Origin: an uncultured Candidatus Nemicrothrix sp.
GTDB lineage: Bacteria > Actinomycetota > Acidimicrobiia > Acidimicrobiales > Acidimicrobilacustridaceae
Assembly (NCBI GenBank): GCA_903867185.1
Contig: CAIPQK010000171.1
Span: 1 to 64,000 of the forward strand
Length of the DNA: 64,000 nt
Direction of reading: 5' to 3'
Below the pieces are notes generated by a model. That model was not told where the DNA came from. It searched no databases and was given only the letters and a program-made list of their open reading frames with translations. The position numbers were made by a program, and so were the translations under genes. Shown in pieces: positions 9,396-17,478 of the stretch; within the stretch, counting starts at the first letter, position 1, and each line of letters begins with the position of its first letter.

Positions 9396-10001
9396 TCAGG
9401 TTGTAGGCGAACTCTTCTTTGGCCCTGATTGCTTCACGCTTTCAGCACGACCAGGGCCAATAATCCGATAGACGGTGAAAAACACCACAGCTCCGACTGT
9501 GACAAGCACGCTCCACCGCATCAGCGGATTTTGCTTTTCAGTTCCGGCGGTGAGGAGATGAATTGTGGCCATTGCATAAAGCGCATAGCTCGCCATGTGC
9601 ACGCCTCGCCAAAACTTCTGCGGTATTCGGTTTTTAAGAAGTGATGTCAGTTCGACAGCAAGCAGCAGATAGAACGCGATAATCCCCCAAGCCATGGGCC
9701 CGGGCTTCCATTTCGAGGCGAACGGAATGAACGCCTGCGTGATCTTGTAGCCGTAGGTCGTTGACATATACGGATCAAACGACAACGTTACGAAATGCAT
9801 GATGGTGAAGATCACCGCGAGTCCGCCGAGAAAACGGTGCACATCGAGTAGCCATGGCCCCGGCGTTTTCCGACCAAGTGCTCGAGTCGACAATGCGAGA
9901 CCCCACAACACCGCCAGCGCAAGCAGCACCCAAGCGACGATGCCAGAGGATCGCGAGACGTACCACCACACCTTGGTGGCACCAAAGATCATTTCCGTCA
10001 T
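9396..10001 (-). CDS. Ferric-reductase-like transmembrane protein
   Basis: 201 residues with six predicted helices. Histidines in DVHRFLGGLAVIFTIMHFV and in RGVHMASYALYAMATIHLL are placed as paired heme ligands on the third and fifth helices, as in the ferric-reductase-like/MsrQ/YedZ family. Such proteins pass electrons across the membrane through two b hemes. No FAD/NAD domain is attached. The apbE gene starts the same-strand block immediately upstream (18 bases between genes), which points to a partner flavoprotein outside the cytoplasm. It converges with the crotonase gene with no gap. Confidence 0.82.
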   Translation of the reverse strand: MTEMIFGATKVWWYVSRSSGIVAWVLLALAVLWGLALSTRALGRKTPGPWLLDVHRFLGGLAVIFTIMHFVTLSFDPYMSTTYGYKITQAFIPFASKWKPGPMAWGIIAFYLLLAVELTSLLKNRIPQKFWRGVHMASYALYAMATIHLLTAGTEKQNPLMRWSVLVTVGAVVFFTVYRIIGPGRAESVKQSGPKKSSPTT

Positions 10002-10019
10002 CTCAGAGCCGCTGATCTG

Positions 10020-10976
10020 TCATGAACTCAGCGTAGGTCCCTTGACAACAAAGTCATTGAATTGCCCGGCCGTGATGAGTTGCCCATCGTCGGCAATTAA
10101 GAGCCCAGATAAGCCTGCCTGCTCGAGAAGCGCGCGACCGGCCACTACGCCAGCAATGAGTGCAGCCTTTGCATGCGCTTCGCCCCATGCGGCCTGAGCA
10201 GCAATCACCGTGACGGCCGCAAGGCCACTTTGTGATGGTTTGGAAGTACCCGGATCAATGAGGTGATGGGCTTCGCCAGTCGTTGTCGACCATTTGCGTC
10301 GCAAGCGCGAACTTGTCGTAACCGAACCTGTTTCAAGACCCAGGACAGCGAGGTCCTCGCCGGGTTGAAGCGGGTCATCGATCACGATGACCCACCCGCC
10401 ACCTTCCACCGATTCACCACCGACACGAATATCACCACCAAAATCGAGACACGCACCGGCCACGCCGTCCTCCATCACCTGAGCAAAGAGGAGGTCAGCG
10501 GCATGCCCTTTACCAATCCCACCAAGATCAAAATGAAGTCCTAGCGGTCCGTGGATAAGCGAGGAGCGAGCATCCAGAACGACCTCGTCAAGTCCACCAG
10601 AACGCAAAGCGAGATCGTTGATCTCAATAGGAGCGCGATCAACCAGTTCGTCGAATGTTTCGTCGTATCCAGCTTCACGCAACGCATCAAGAAGCGTTGG
10701 ATCGAAAAGTCCGTCGGTTGCCCTCCATGCATCGATAGCGAGAGAAACCACTGAGAACATTTCTGGACTTACAAATACTGGATCACCAGCGTGACGATTC
10801 AATTGAGAAAGTTCACTGTTGTCGATGAACCGGGACCATCGTTGTTCAAGATCGTTCATCCGAGTTTCAACACGCTCGAGGATCGGCTCTGCTCGATCGT
10901 CATCGACCACGATTCGAACAACGCAGTCACTTCCCATCGCTCGAAACGCGTGTGAACTCTCCGCCAGCGCTTTCAT
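10020..10976 (-). CDS. apbE: FAD:protein FMN transferase (ApbE family)
   Basis: 318 residues from ATG 10976 (MKALAESS). ApbE hallmarks are AMGSDCVVRI near the start, RWSRFIDNSELSQLN near residue 48, FDPTLLDALREAGYD near 95, and DLGGIGKGHAADLL near 152, the flavin/metal-binding core. ApbE enzymes transfer FMN from FAD to a Thr or Ser in an [S/T]GA[S/T] motif of an extracytoplasmic acceptor. No lipobox or signal peptide is evident at this start; an in-frame start 23 codons earlier would add a hydrophobic LLLRLLS stretch. It sits between the ferric-reductase-like gene and two genes for low-complexity exported proteins. Confidence 0.88.
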   Translation of the reverse strand: MKALAESSHAFRAMGSDCVVRIVVDDDRAEPILERVETRMNDLEQRWSRFIDNSELSQLNRHAGDPVFVSPEMFSVVSLAIDAWRATDGLFDPTLLDALREAGYDETFDELVDRAPIEINDLALRSGGLDEVVLDARSSLIHGPLGLHFDLGGIGKGHAADLLFAQVMEDGVAGACLDFGGDIRVGGESVEGGGWVIVIDDPLQPGEDLAVLGLETGSVTTSSRLRRKWSTTTGEAHHLIDPGTSKPSQSGLAAVTVIAAQAAWGEAHAKAALIAGVVAGRALLEQAGLSGLLIADDGQLITAGQFNDFVVKGPTLSS

Positions 10977-10983
10977 GCTGCGT

Positions 10984-11577
10984 TCAGGAGGCGCGGGTTC
11001 GAGGTGGGGCCACCGTGGTGACAGGAGCCGGAGCAACAGGAACAACCGGCGCCGATGTTGCCGGCGGTGAGGTCACTGGCGCCGAAGGAGAGGCCGGAGC
11101 CGAGGTCGCCGGAGCCGAGGTCGCCGGACTCGAAGCTGCTTGTGAGCTTGAACTTCCTCCCGAGGAAGCCGGCACAACTCCCGCTGCTGCGGCTTTCGAA
11201 GAATTCGCTGACGATGGAGAGGTTCCGCTCGGAGCAGTCGACGTCCCCGGCGAAGCAGCAGTAGGCCCAGCACCAGCAGCGGGGAGTGCCGCCGGGTCGG
11301 TTGCCGTTCCTGCTGTTTGCGATGTTTCAGAACCTGCAACGCCCGGAGTCCCGGTCACATTCAGTTCCAAAGTCGCGGAGTTCGCTCCGCCACTTTGTTG
11401 ACCACTCAGAGCCAGCGCAGCAACGATTGCGGCAGTCGCCGCCATGCTCAGGCCGGCAGTCAGCGCACGAGACGCTGGAGCAGCGGAACCCTTCTTCTTT
11501 GCGCGGCTCGTTGCCGAATTGGGCGTCGATGCACTGCCTGCATCAGTTCGTTGCGCACCAGAGCCTTGGTCAGTCAT
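10984..11577 (-). CDS. Low-complexity Ala/Ser/Pro/Thr-rich single-pass membrane protein
   Basis: 197 residues from ATG 11577, which overlaps the preceding gene's end by eight bases. A charged cytoplasmic N-terminus (SRAKKKGS) is followed by one membrane helix (about residues 40-60, MAATAAIVAALAL) and then some 130 residues rich in Ala, Ser, Pro, Thr and Gly, including repeated PATSAP units near the C-terminus. This is an extracytoplasmic, disordered, wall-spanning type of sequence. I find no cysteines or histidines in the exported part, so it has no heme or metal site of its own. Its place between apbE and the other exported protein suggests a structural role in the redox block (inference). 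Confidence 0.7.
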   Translation of the reverse strand: MTDQGSGAQRTDAGSASTPNSATSRAKKKGSAAPASRALTAGLSMAATAAIVAALALSGQQSGGANSATLELNVTGTPGVAGSETSQTAGTATDPAALPAAGAGPTAASPGTSTAPSGTSPSSANSSKAAAAGVVPASSGGSSSSQAASSPATSAPATSAPASPSAPVTSPPATSAPVVPVAPAPVTTVAPPRTRAS

Positions 11578-12127
11578 CGTCTTGATCCTCCCGCTCTTCG
11601 CCGTCTCGGTCCTCGTGCTCACGATCGTTCGTAGGAGATGTCGTTGGCGGAGACGGCGGTGTCACCGTCGTCGTCGGGGTGGGCTCCACTTCCCCTGGGC
11701 TCGAAGGTGTCTGCGGGCTGACACCCGTCGTCGTCGTCGCCCCCGAAGGGTTCTGAACTCCTCTGTTCCCTGGGTTGGCGGTTCCGCCGCTCACGCCGAC
11801 CGAACCAGAACTTGACGACCCGTTCGGAGACAAGTTCGAGCCTGATGACGAAGCCATCGGAAGTTGGGCTCCTGCAGCATCGGTCGAACCCTGATTGATC
11901 GGATCAGAAACGCTTTGGGTTGACGAAGCTTCGGATGCCGCAGAGGCAGCAGCGGCGTTCGTCGGATTCACAACCGTGAGTTGACCCACATTTGCAGCGC
12001 TCAACTGGCCCACCGGCTTTGAGGCCCCAACGGAAAGAATCCCGATGTTCGCGGCGACTGCACCGCTCGCCGCCGTGACGACAATGGCGGCTGCGCCAGC
12101 AATAGAGAGTGCTAGTTGTCTGTTCAT
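11570..12127 (-). CDS. Exported Ser/Thr/Gly-rich protein with SGAT motif
   Basis: 185 residues from ATG 12127. A signal-peptide or anchor segment (residues 5-26, ending AVAANIG) is followed by a region rich in Ser, Ala, Gly, Asn and Thr, a Pro/Thr stretch, and a very acidic-charged tail (DREHEDRDGEEREDQDDD). At residues 128-131 (bases 11746-11735) is S-G-A-T followed by Thr-Thr-Thr-Gly-Val, resembling the flavinylation site of NqrC/RnfG and FMN-binding domains (SGATxTS). The rest of the FMN-binding fold is not recognisable. It is first in the block with apbE and the ferric-reductase-like gene. In so Ser/Thr-rich a protein the motif could be chance. Confidence 0.7.
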   Translation of the reverse strand: MNRQLALSIAGAAAIVVTAASGAVAANIGILSVGASKPVGQLSAANVGQLTVVNPTNAAAASAASEASSTQSVSDPINQGSTDAAGAQLPMASSSGSNLSPNGSSSSGSVGVSGGTANPGNRGVQNPSGATTTTGVSPQTPSSPGEVEPTPTTTVTPPSPPTTSPTNDREHEDRDGEEREDQDDD

Positions 12128-12206
12128 GCAGCCCACCGTAGGGACCTCCACCCCAACGAATGCCCCGCGAATGGTTAAGAACTGGCAAAGTCATTCATCT
12201 AGCGGC

Positions 12207-12235
12207 CCCAAAAGGACGTTGATTCAAGTTTTGGG
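12207..12235. promoter_or_regulatory. Inverted repeat in the divergent redox/two-component promoter region
   Basis: CCCAAAA at 12207-12213 and TTTTGGG at 12229-12235 form a perfect 7-bp inverted repeat with a 15-base spacer. It lies between the divergent exported-protein gene and the response-regulator gene and could be an operator; no protein assignment is possible. Confidence 0.35.
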
Positions 12236-12272
12236 ATGCACTCTGCCTTCCGTGGCGTGCCACCCTTAGGCA

Positions 12273-12968
12273 ATGAATGTTCTTCTGGTTGAAGATGACG
12301 ATGCAATCGCCGAGCCCCTCGTCAAGGGTCTTGAGCGGCAGGGTTACGTCGTGCATCGCGAGTCAACGGGACTTGGTGCCGTCGCCGCATTTCATTCTCA
12401 TTCTTCGGTTGACATCATCCTTCTGGATCTCGGTCTACCCGATATCGATGGCTACGAAGTGTGCCGACGCGTACGTGCCGACTCAATGGTTCCGATCATC
12501 ATCCTTACCGCACGCGGCGATGAAATCGATCGCGTCCTCGGACTCGAATTAGGCGCCGACGACTACATGGTCAAACCTTTTGGCTTCCGCGAACTCATTG
12601 CCCGGATGAATGCCGTCACCCGTCGCAGCAATGCGTCAGGCACGATCAAAGACGACATCACCAAACTCACTGGAGAAGTCATTCTCGACAACCGCACTCG
12701 AAAAGTCACAGTGCACGACAAAGACATCCAATTAACGCGCAAAGAGTTCGATCTCCTCGCCCTCTTGGCTAGTGACGCCGGTGCAACCCAAACACGAGAA
12801 ACAATCCTCGAACAGGTCTGGGATGCCCATTGGTATGGCCCGACCAAAACTCTCGATGTTCATGTCGCATCACTACGCAAGAAACTCGGCGACCCGACCA
12901 TCATCGAAACTGTTCGGGGTGTGGGTTTTCGCCTTCGATCCAACACTGAGGATGATTCAGCCTCGTGA
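12273..12968 (+). CDS. OmpR/PhoB-type response regulator
   Basis: 231 residues. The receiver domain has the acidic triad EDDD near residue 7, phospho-acceptor Asp52 in LLDLGLPDIDG, and the conserved Lys in MVKPFGFREL. The C-terminal winged helix ends with the usual VWDAHWYGPTKTLDVHVASLRKKLG recognition region. It overlaps the kinase gene by four bases (GTGA). It is divergent from the ferric-reductase/apbE block and so is a good candidate for its regulator (inference). Confidence 0.95.
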   Translation: MNVLLVEDDDAIAEPLVKGLERQGYVVHRESTGLGAVAAFHSHSSVDIILLDLGLPDIDGYEVCRRVRADSMVPIIILTARGDEIDRVLGLELGADDYMVKPFGFRELIARMNAVTRRSNASGTIKDDITKLTGEVILDNRTRKVTVHDKDIQLTRKEFDLLALLASDAGATQTRETILEQVWDAHWYGPTKTLDVHVASLRKKLGDPTIIETVRGVGFRLRSNTEDDSAS

Positions 12969-14347
12969 CCCGTCGCCTCCTCGCTACGTATCTCCTCCTC
13001 ACTCTCGTCGTGCTCATCGCGCTCGAGGTGCCACTCGCTTTGGGCTACCGAAACCGTCAGATGGATCAACTGACTTCGGGAATTGAACGCGACGCATTCG
13101 TACTGTCGTCCTACCTTTCAGATTCGCTGTCCGGCGGCACTCCGGTAGATCTCGGTACGGTTGCGACCAACTACACAGCCGCGACAGACGGCCGAGTGGT
13201 CATCGTTAACTCGACCGGCGATGTTCTCGCCGATTCTGAACCTTCGGCACCGGGACCACGAAACTTTTCTTCGAGACCAGAAATTGCTAGTGCCCTCGAT
13301 CGACAGATTGCGACAGGCACGCGTAACTCAACGACATTAGGAACCGGCCTTGTGTATGTCGCCGTTCCAATCTCGATTGGAGACCATGTTCTCGGCGCAT
13401 TACGAGTGAGTTACTCAACCGATCAAGTCGATGCCAAAGTCCGTCGCTACTGGGTCGTACTTCTCGGCGCCGGTCTCGTCACCCTGCTTCTTGCTGCGGT
13501 ACTCGGAATACTCCTCGCCCGATGGGTGACCCGTCCCATCGCTAAGTTGCGCGATGCTGCGACTCGAATAGGAAGTGGCGAGCTTTCTGCACGCGCTGAT
13601 ATCGATCGCGGACCACCTGAAATCAAAGATTTGGCTTCCGCATTCAATGCGACCGCAGTCCGTCTTGAAGAACTCGTCACTGCACAAGAACAGTTTGTAG
13701 CCGACGCCTCTCATCAACTTCGCACGCCATTGACCGCATTACGCCTTCGCCTCGAAATGCTCGAAATCGATTCCGACGATGCCAACCGCGATGACATCGA
13801 TGGTGCTCGTAACGAAGTGCAACGAATGTCGAGAATGGTTGACGGGCTCTTGGCTCTGGCAAGAGCCGAACGCACACAGGGGGCGCGTCCAGGACGTCTT
13901 GCCCTCGATGAAGCTCTGCAAGAACGCGCTGCAGCATGGCAGCCCGTCGCCGAGGAGCGAGGCGTCTCCATCGTCGCTCGCGGCGGAGGACTCAAAGCGC
14001 GCTGCACTTCGGACATGCTCAGCCAGGTTCTCGACAACCTCATCGCGAATGCTCTTGAAGTTGCTCCCGCCGATTCGGTACTCACGCTCCAGGCCACCAC
14101 AGAAGATTCTTCTTCGGGCTCAGTCATTGCCGTTCACGTCACCGATCACGGTCCCGGCCTCACCGACGAACAGCGCGAACGGGCCTTCGACCGTTTCTGG
14201 CGAGCCAGCAATGAACGCGGCGAATTGGGAGGAACCGGCCTCGGACTCGCCATTGTCCAGAAACTGGTGGAATCCGAAGGTGGTAGGGCGGAACTTCGGG
14301 CCGCCGAAGGCGGCGGACTCGATGCCGTACTCCTTCTCGGTAACTGA
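12965..14347 (+). CDS. Sensor histidine kinase, HAMP-HisKA-HATPase
   Basis: 460 residues. Two membrane helices (about 5-25 and 162-186) bracket an extracytoplasmic sensor of some 135 residues resembling a PAS-like/DUF fold (VVIVNSTGDVLAD). A HAMP linker follows, then the dimerisation/phosphoacceptor helix with His250 in ASHQLRTPLTALRL. The ATPase domain has the N box DNLIANALEVAP, G1 DHGPGL and G2 GTGLGLAIV. It phosphorylates the regulator encoded just upstream. The signal sensed cannot be told; the neighbouring redox block suggests an envelope or redox cue. Confidence 0.93.
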   Translation: MTRRLLATYLLLTLVVLIALEVPLALGYRNRQMDQLTSGIERDAFVLSSYLSDSLSGGTPVDLGTVATNYTAATDGRVVIVNSTGDVLADSEPSAPGPRNFSSRPEIASALDRQIATGTRNSTTLGTGLVYVAVPISIGDHVLGALRVSYSTDQVDAKVRRYWVVLLGAGLVTLLLAAVLGILLARWVTRPIAKLRDAATRIGSGELSARADIDRGPPEIKDLASAFNATAVRLEELVTAQEQFVADASHQLRTPLTALRLRLEMLEIDSDDANRDDIDGARNEVQRMSRMVDGLLALARAERTQGARPGRLALDEALQERAAAWQPVAEERGVSIVARGGGLKARCTSDMLSQVLDNLIANALEVAPADSVLTLQATTEDSSSGSVIAVHVTDHGPGLTDEQRERAFDRFWRASNERGELGGTGLGLAIVQKLVESEGGRAELRAAEGGGLDAVLLLGN

Positions 14348-14428
14348 ACCTTTACCGAAGAGGGCGATGACGCCTGTCATCTTCCCGCGTGCGAACATGA
14401 CCCAACACTCGATCCCGGAGGAAGAGTC

Positions 14429-15226
14429 ATGATCAACACCATCGTCGTGCCGCTTGACGGTTCTGAACTGTCTCAGGGCGCTTTGCCAATTGCCAACGAG
14501 CTCGCTGCTGCACTCGACTCTTCCATCGTGCTTCTCGCTTCGGGCTGGGGAACCACTGTCGAAGAACTGATCGGTTACCTCAACGATCAAGGGGCCTCAC
14601 TTTCCGTCCCTTTCGAGAGTTCCGTTGTTCCAGATACCTTCCCGGCAACAGCCATCGCCAACGCCGTCAATGCCGCTGATGACGCAATCGTCATGGCCAC
14701 ACATGGACGGACTGGGTTTGGCAAGGCGTTACTGGGATCAGTTTCCGAGGATGTACTCAAGCGATCAAACAACCCCGTGCTCCTCGTTGGACCTCAAGCG
14801 AAGCCGTTTACAAGCTTCAAGGGGGCCGAGATGGTCGTGACCACGGACGGTTCACCAATCTCCGCAATGGTCCTGCCTCGTGCAGCTCGCTGGGCAAAAG
14901 CATTGGGGATGAAAGTGGTCGTGCTTTCCGCTACCGCAGCTGGAGGTTCTCCCCTCGGCAGTGCCGATGCCGACCCACTTGCCAATGCAGTGGACTCCGC
15001 TGTCGGATTTTTCACTCGCGAAGGCATCGAAGCTCGGTCCGAAATAGTCGTTGGCTCTGACGCTGCCATCGCCGTCGCAGATTGGGCAAATGCGAACGAT
15101 GTCGCGCTTGTCGCCATGGCAACTCATGGACGTGGCGGACTTGCTCGAACAGCCCTTGGGAGCACGACCATGCGTACCGTGCACAACTGCCACTGCCCCG
15201 TTCTCGTGCAGAAGCCAGTCGGCTAA
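14429..15226 (+). CDS. Tandem universal stress protein (two UspA domains)
   Basis: 265 residues with two UspA domains, about 1-122 and 129-265. Each ends with the ATP-binding pattern GxxGxnGS: THGRTGFGKALLGSVSEDVL in the first and THGRGGLARTALGSTTMRTV in the second, both followed by PVLL/PVLV. This is an ATP-binding Usp dimer on one chain, the type common in actinobacteria under hypoxia or stress. GGAGGAAG lies upstream of ATG 14429. No regulatory site is visible in the short gap after the kinase gene. Confidence 0.92.
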   Translation: MINTIVVPLDGSELSQGALPIANELAAALDSSIVLLASGWGTTVEELIGYLNDQGASLSVPFESSVVPDTFPATAIANAVNAADDAIVMATHGRTGFGKALLGSVSEDVLKRSNNPVLLVGPQAKPFTSFKGAEMVVTTDGSPISAMVLPRAARWAKALGMKVVVLSATAAGGSPLGSADADPLANAVDSAVGFFTREGIEARSEIVVGSDAAIAVADWANANDVALVAMATHGRGGLARTALGSTTMRTVHNCHCPVLVQKPVG

Positions 15227-15234
15227 CAACCGAG

Positions 15235-15254
15235 AACTTTCCCAAACTTTCCCA
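15235..15254. repeat. Tandem 10-bp direct repeat upstream of the phosphatase gene
   Basis: Two perfect copies of AACTTTCCCA lie head to tail nine bases after the universal stress gene. On the other strand this reads TGGGAAAGTT twice, the 10-bp phasing of TGGGA boxes seen in MraZ operators, but with only two copies and no mraZ in view. It may be a binding site for the phosphatase promoter. Confidence 0.4.
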
Positions 15255-15357
15255 AACGTTCACATTCCGCTCACCAGATTTACCGTGCGTTGGCTTGAGG
15301 CCCTACAACACTTTGCTTTGCAACTGCGTTGGGCAGTCCCACCCCTCAGGAGTCAAC

Positions 15358-16164
15358 GTGAACCCTCCCGCTGCACGTAGCCTCACTCTTGTGAATGAAG
15401 AAGAGCTTGCCCTCGCCACTATCCATCCAGACCGACGCCTGAGTTTTGAAGGCGCGTTTAACTTTCGCGATCTCGGTGGTTATGCAACCACTGATGGTCG
15501 AACGGTCAAGTGGCGCACACTCTTTCGCGCCGACGCCGTCCACCGTCTTCCCGACGCCGAACTTGATCAACTCGCCGCGATCGGCCTGAAGACCGTCATT
15601 GATCTTCGAACTGGCTCCGAAGTCGAGCATGGTCGCCTCCACGACCTCGACCGCGGCATTCAACATGTGCACCTCGATGTTCTCGGCGAAGTATGGAAAC
15701 CCCTCGATCTCGATGACAACGCCGACGCACGTGTCGTCCTTAGTGACCTTTATGTCCACATGCTCGATATAGGCGCTCCCGCACTTTCCCAAGCATTCCG
15801 AACTCTGGCGAATGCCGAAAACCTTCCTGCCGTCTTCCACTGTGCCGCAGGAAAAGATCGCACCGGGGTTCTCGCCGCCATGGTGCTCTCAACCATCGGC
15901 GTCGCCGATCACGTGATTGTTGCTGATTACGCAATTTCCGGCGCAAATATGGCCGAACTCGTAGAGCGACTCAAACGAGATCGTCCCGAAGCACTCACCG
16001 CAATGAACGATCAACCCTCGGCGTATTTAGCGGCACCACCCGAAGCCATGATGCGACTTCTTGCTCATGTCAACGCAGAATACGGATCAATGACTGGCTA
16101 TGTGAACAGCATCGGCATCTCAACTGATGTCATCGATTCGCTTGCAACAAGCCTTCTCGACTGA
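15358..16164 (+). CDS. Tyrosine-protein phosphatase (Y_phosphatase3/IphP type)
   Basis: 268 residues from GTG 15358, chosen because AGGAG lies six bases upstream; a longer frame runs back into the stress-protein gene without a suitable site. FNFRDLGGYATTDGR (about 34-48) and FRADAVHRL are family hallmarks. The P-loop is HCAAGKDRTG with catalytic Cys162 and Arg168. Members remove phosphate from phosphotyrosine or, in some cases, from phosphoinositides or other phospho-metabolites. No kinase gene is adjacent. About 130 bases upstream separate it from the stress gene and hold the tandem repeat. Confidence 0.9.
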   Translation: MNPPAARSLTLVNEEELALATIHPDRRLSFEGAFNFRDLGGYATTDGRTVKWRTLFRADAVHRLPDAELDQLAAIGLKTVIDLRTGSEVEHGRLHDLDRGIQHVHLDVLGEVWKPLDLDDNADARVVLSDLYVHMLDIGAPALSQAFRTLANAENLPAVFHCAAGKDRTGVLAAMVLSTIGVADHVIVADYAISGANMAELVERLKRDRPEALTAMNDQPSAYLAAPPEAMMRLLAHVNAEYGSMTGYVNSIGISTDVIDSLATSLLD

Positions 16165-16172
16165 GAAGAGAA

Positions 16173-16538
16173 TTAGCGGCGTTTGCGTCGGAGGACTAGT
16201 ACGGCAACCAGTGCAACGGTTACCGCAATAACAGCGATCGCAATTTTTGATCGGTTGTCGCTTGTTGGTTGAACAACAGGCGGACTCGACATACGAGGGG
16301 TATCGGCCAGAACCCGAGACGGAACGTCGGTAACGATCCCTTCGGCGGCTGGAGTGACAGCACCATCTGTGCCGGCGGCGGACACACCAGCATCGGAGCC
16401 TGACTTCACGTCACTATCGACACCATCAGTACGAAGCCTCGATGGAGGCATGGCGTCGAGGAAAGCATCAACCGGTGCAGGGCTATCGGTAGCAGGTGCC
16501 GGGCGATTCCGTGTTCGTTGCGGGTCATACGCTGGCAT
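16173..16538 (-). CDS. Small C-terminally anchored membrane protein next to parA
   Basis: 121 residues from ATG 16538, with GGAGG five bases upstream. The first 90 residues are polar and rich in Ala, Asp, Pro and Thr, with no recognised domain. A single helix (about 98-116) is followed by RRKRR, so the tail is cytoplasmic and the polar part is probably outside. The start lies 14 bases inside the end of the parA gene, so the two are coupled. It may help place ParA at the membrane, but that is inference from context only. Confidence 0.65.
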   Translation of the reverse strand: MPAYDPQRTRNRPAPATDSPAPVDAFLDAMPPSRLRTDGVDSDVKSGSDAGVSAAGTDGAVTPAAEGIVTDVPSRVLADTPRMSSPPVVQPTSDNRSKIAIAVIAVTVALVAVLVLRRKRR

Positions 16539-17376
16539 CGGATCCTCCAATGGGTTCGGTGGTCACTGATGGCGCTGATGCAACCACCGTTCCCCCAGAC
16601 CGTGTCATCTCCGGCACGACCGAATCAAGCAGGGTGTCGAATTCCTGAGCCGCATCACTGGCTCCCTGGCGATTTCCGAGACCATGGATCGGCAATGACT
16701 GTGCCGAAGCCTCAGCTACAGCAGCCCGCATGTGCACGGGAGCGAAAACCTGGCTGCCGTATTGCTCGAGCAACATTGTGTGCCAGTAGTGAGCATCACG
16801 AGTTCGCCCGAGCCGATTCACGGCAATGCCAGCAACTTCAGGACGGCCACCGCGTCGCGCGGCAATTCGTGAAATGGTGAGCTGCACATTGGCCACGCCA
16901 TCGGAGGCCCATGCACCGGGTTCAGTCACGATAAGCGCGCGATCCGCGGCGAAGAGACCATTGATGGTGAGCAGACCAAGCGACGGAGGACAATCGATCA
17001 CAACGAGGTCATAGTCATTGCCTTCGAGCGCGAGTTGCAGGCGGTCCTGGGCGCCGACTGGGTCATTCGCCAATTGCGGTTCTCGAGCCGAAAGCGCGGG
17101 AGTGCTCGCAAGAACATCGGGAGCCATTCCGCTTTCAAGCACCCACGCCGTCGACACAGCCAGCGAACCGGCCGAACCGGGACGATCGGTCTCAAGCGCA
17201 AGATCGACAGTGGTCGCGGGCTCCCAAACGCCGAGGCCTGATGTGGCATTTGCCTGAGGGTCAAGATCGACGACAAGGACCCGTTTCCCCCGCTGAGCGG
17301 CGGCGGAAGCAAGGCCAAGGGTGACGGTGGTTTTACCTACTCCGCCCTTTTGGTTCACGACAGCGACGATTGGCAT
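16525..17376 (-). CDS. ParA-family ATPase (deviant Walker A)
   Basis: 283 residues. It begins IVAVVNQKGGVGKTT, the deviant Walker A KGGVGKTT with two lysines, followed by VVDLDPQANATSGLG (A' motif) and VVIDCPPSLGLLTINGLFAAD (Walker B region). Soj/ParA ATPases dimerise on ATP, bind DNA non-specifically and position cargo. There is no parB-like gene or clear parS site in the window, and no gidA/gidB/rnpA neighbours, so it is probably an orphan positioning ATPase rather than the chromosomal segregation ParA. The C-terminal 30 residues are low-complexity. Confidence 0.9.
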   Translation of the reverse strand: MPIVAVVNQKGGVGKTTVTLGLASAAAQRGKRVLVVDLDPQANATSGLGVWEPATTVDLALETDRPGSAGSLAVSTAWVLESGMAPDVLASTPALSAREPQLANDPVGAQDRLQLALEGNDYDLVVIDCPPSLGLLTINGLFAADRALIVTEPGAWASDGVANVQLTISRIAARRGGRPEVAGIAVNRLGRTRDAHYWHTMLLEQYGSQVFAPVHMRAAVAEASAQSLPIHGLGNRQGASDAAQEFDTLLDSVVPEMTRSGGTVVASAPSVTTEPIGGSDASV

Positions 17377-17478
17377 GGCCCAACGCTACGCGGCAGGCCC
17401 CTCCAACCGGGCGATACCGGAGGCAAAAAGGCTGGTTTCGAGAGGTGAGTGATGCTGATTTCGGTGATAAGAGAGTGC

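Noticed and set aside
10984..11577. The PATSAP repeats as a FMN acceptor or cell-wall anchor signal
   Set aside because: No [S/T]GA[S/T] motif or sortase-like LPxTG was found in this protein.
15235..15254. Genuine MraZ operator
   Set aside because: Only two TGGGA units and no mraZ/mraW genes in view; kept as an unexplained repeat instead.
16525..17376. ParA as plasmid partition or chromosome segregation gene
   Set aside because: No ParB gene, no clear parS site and no origin-type neighbours.
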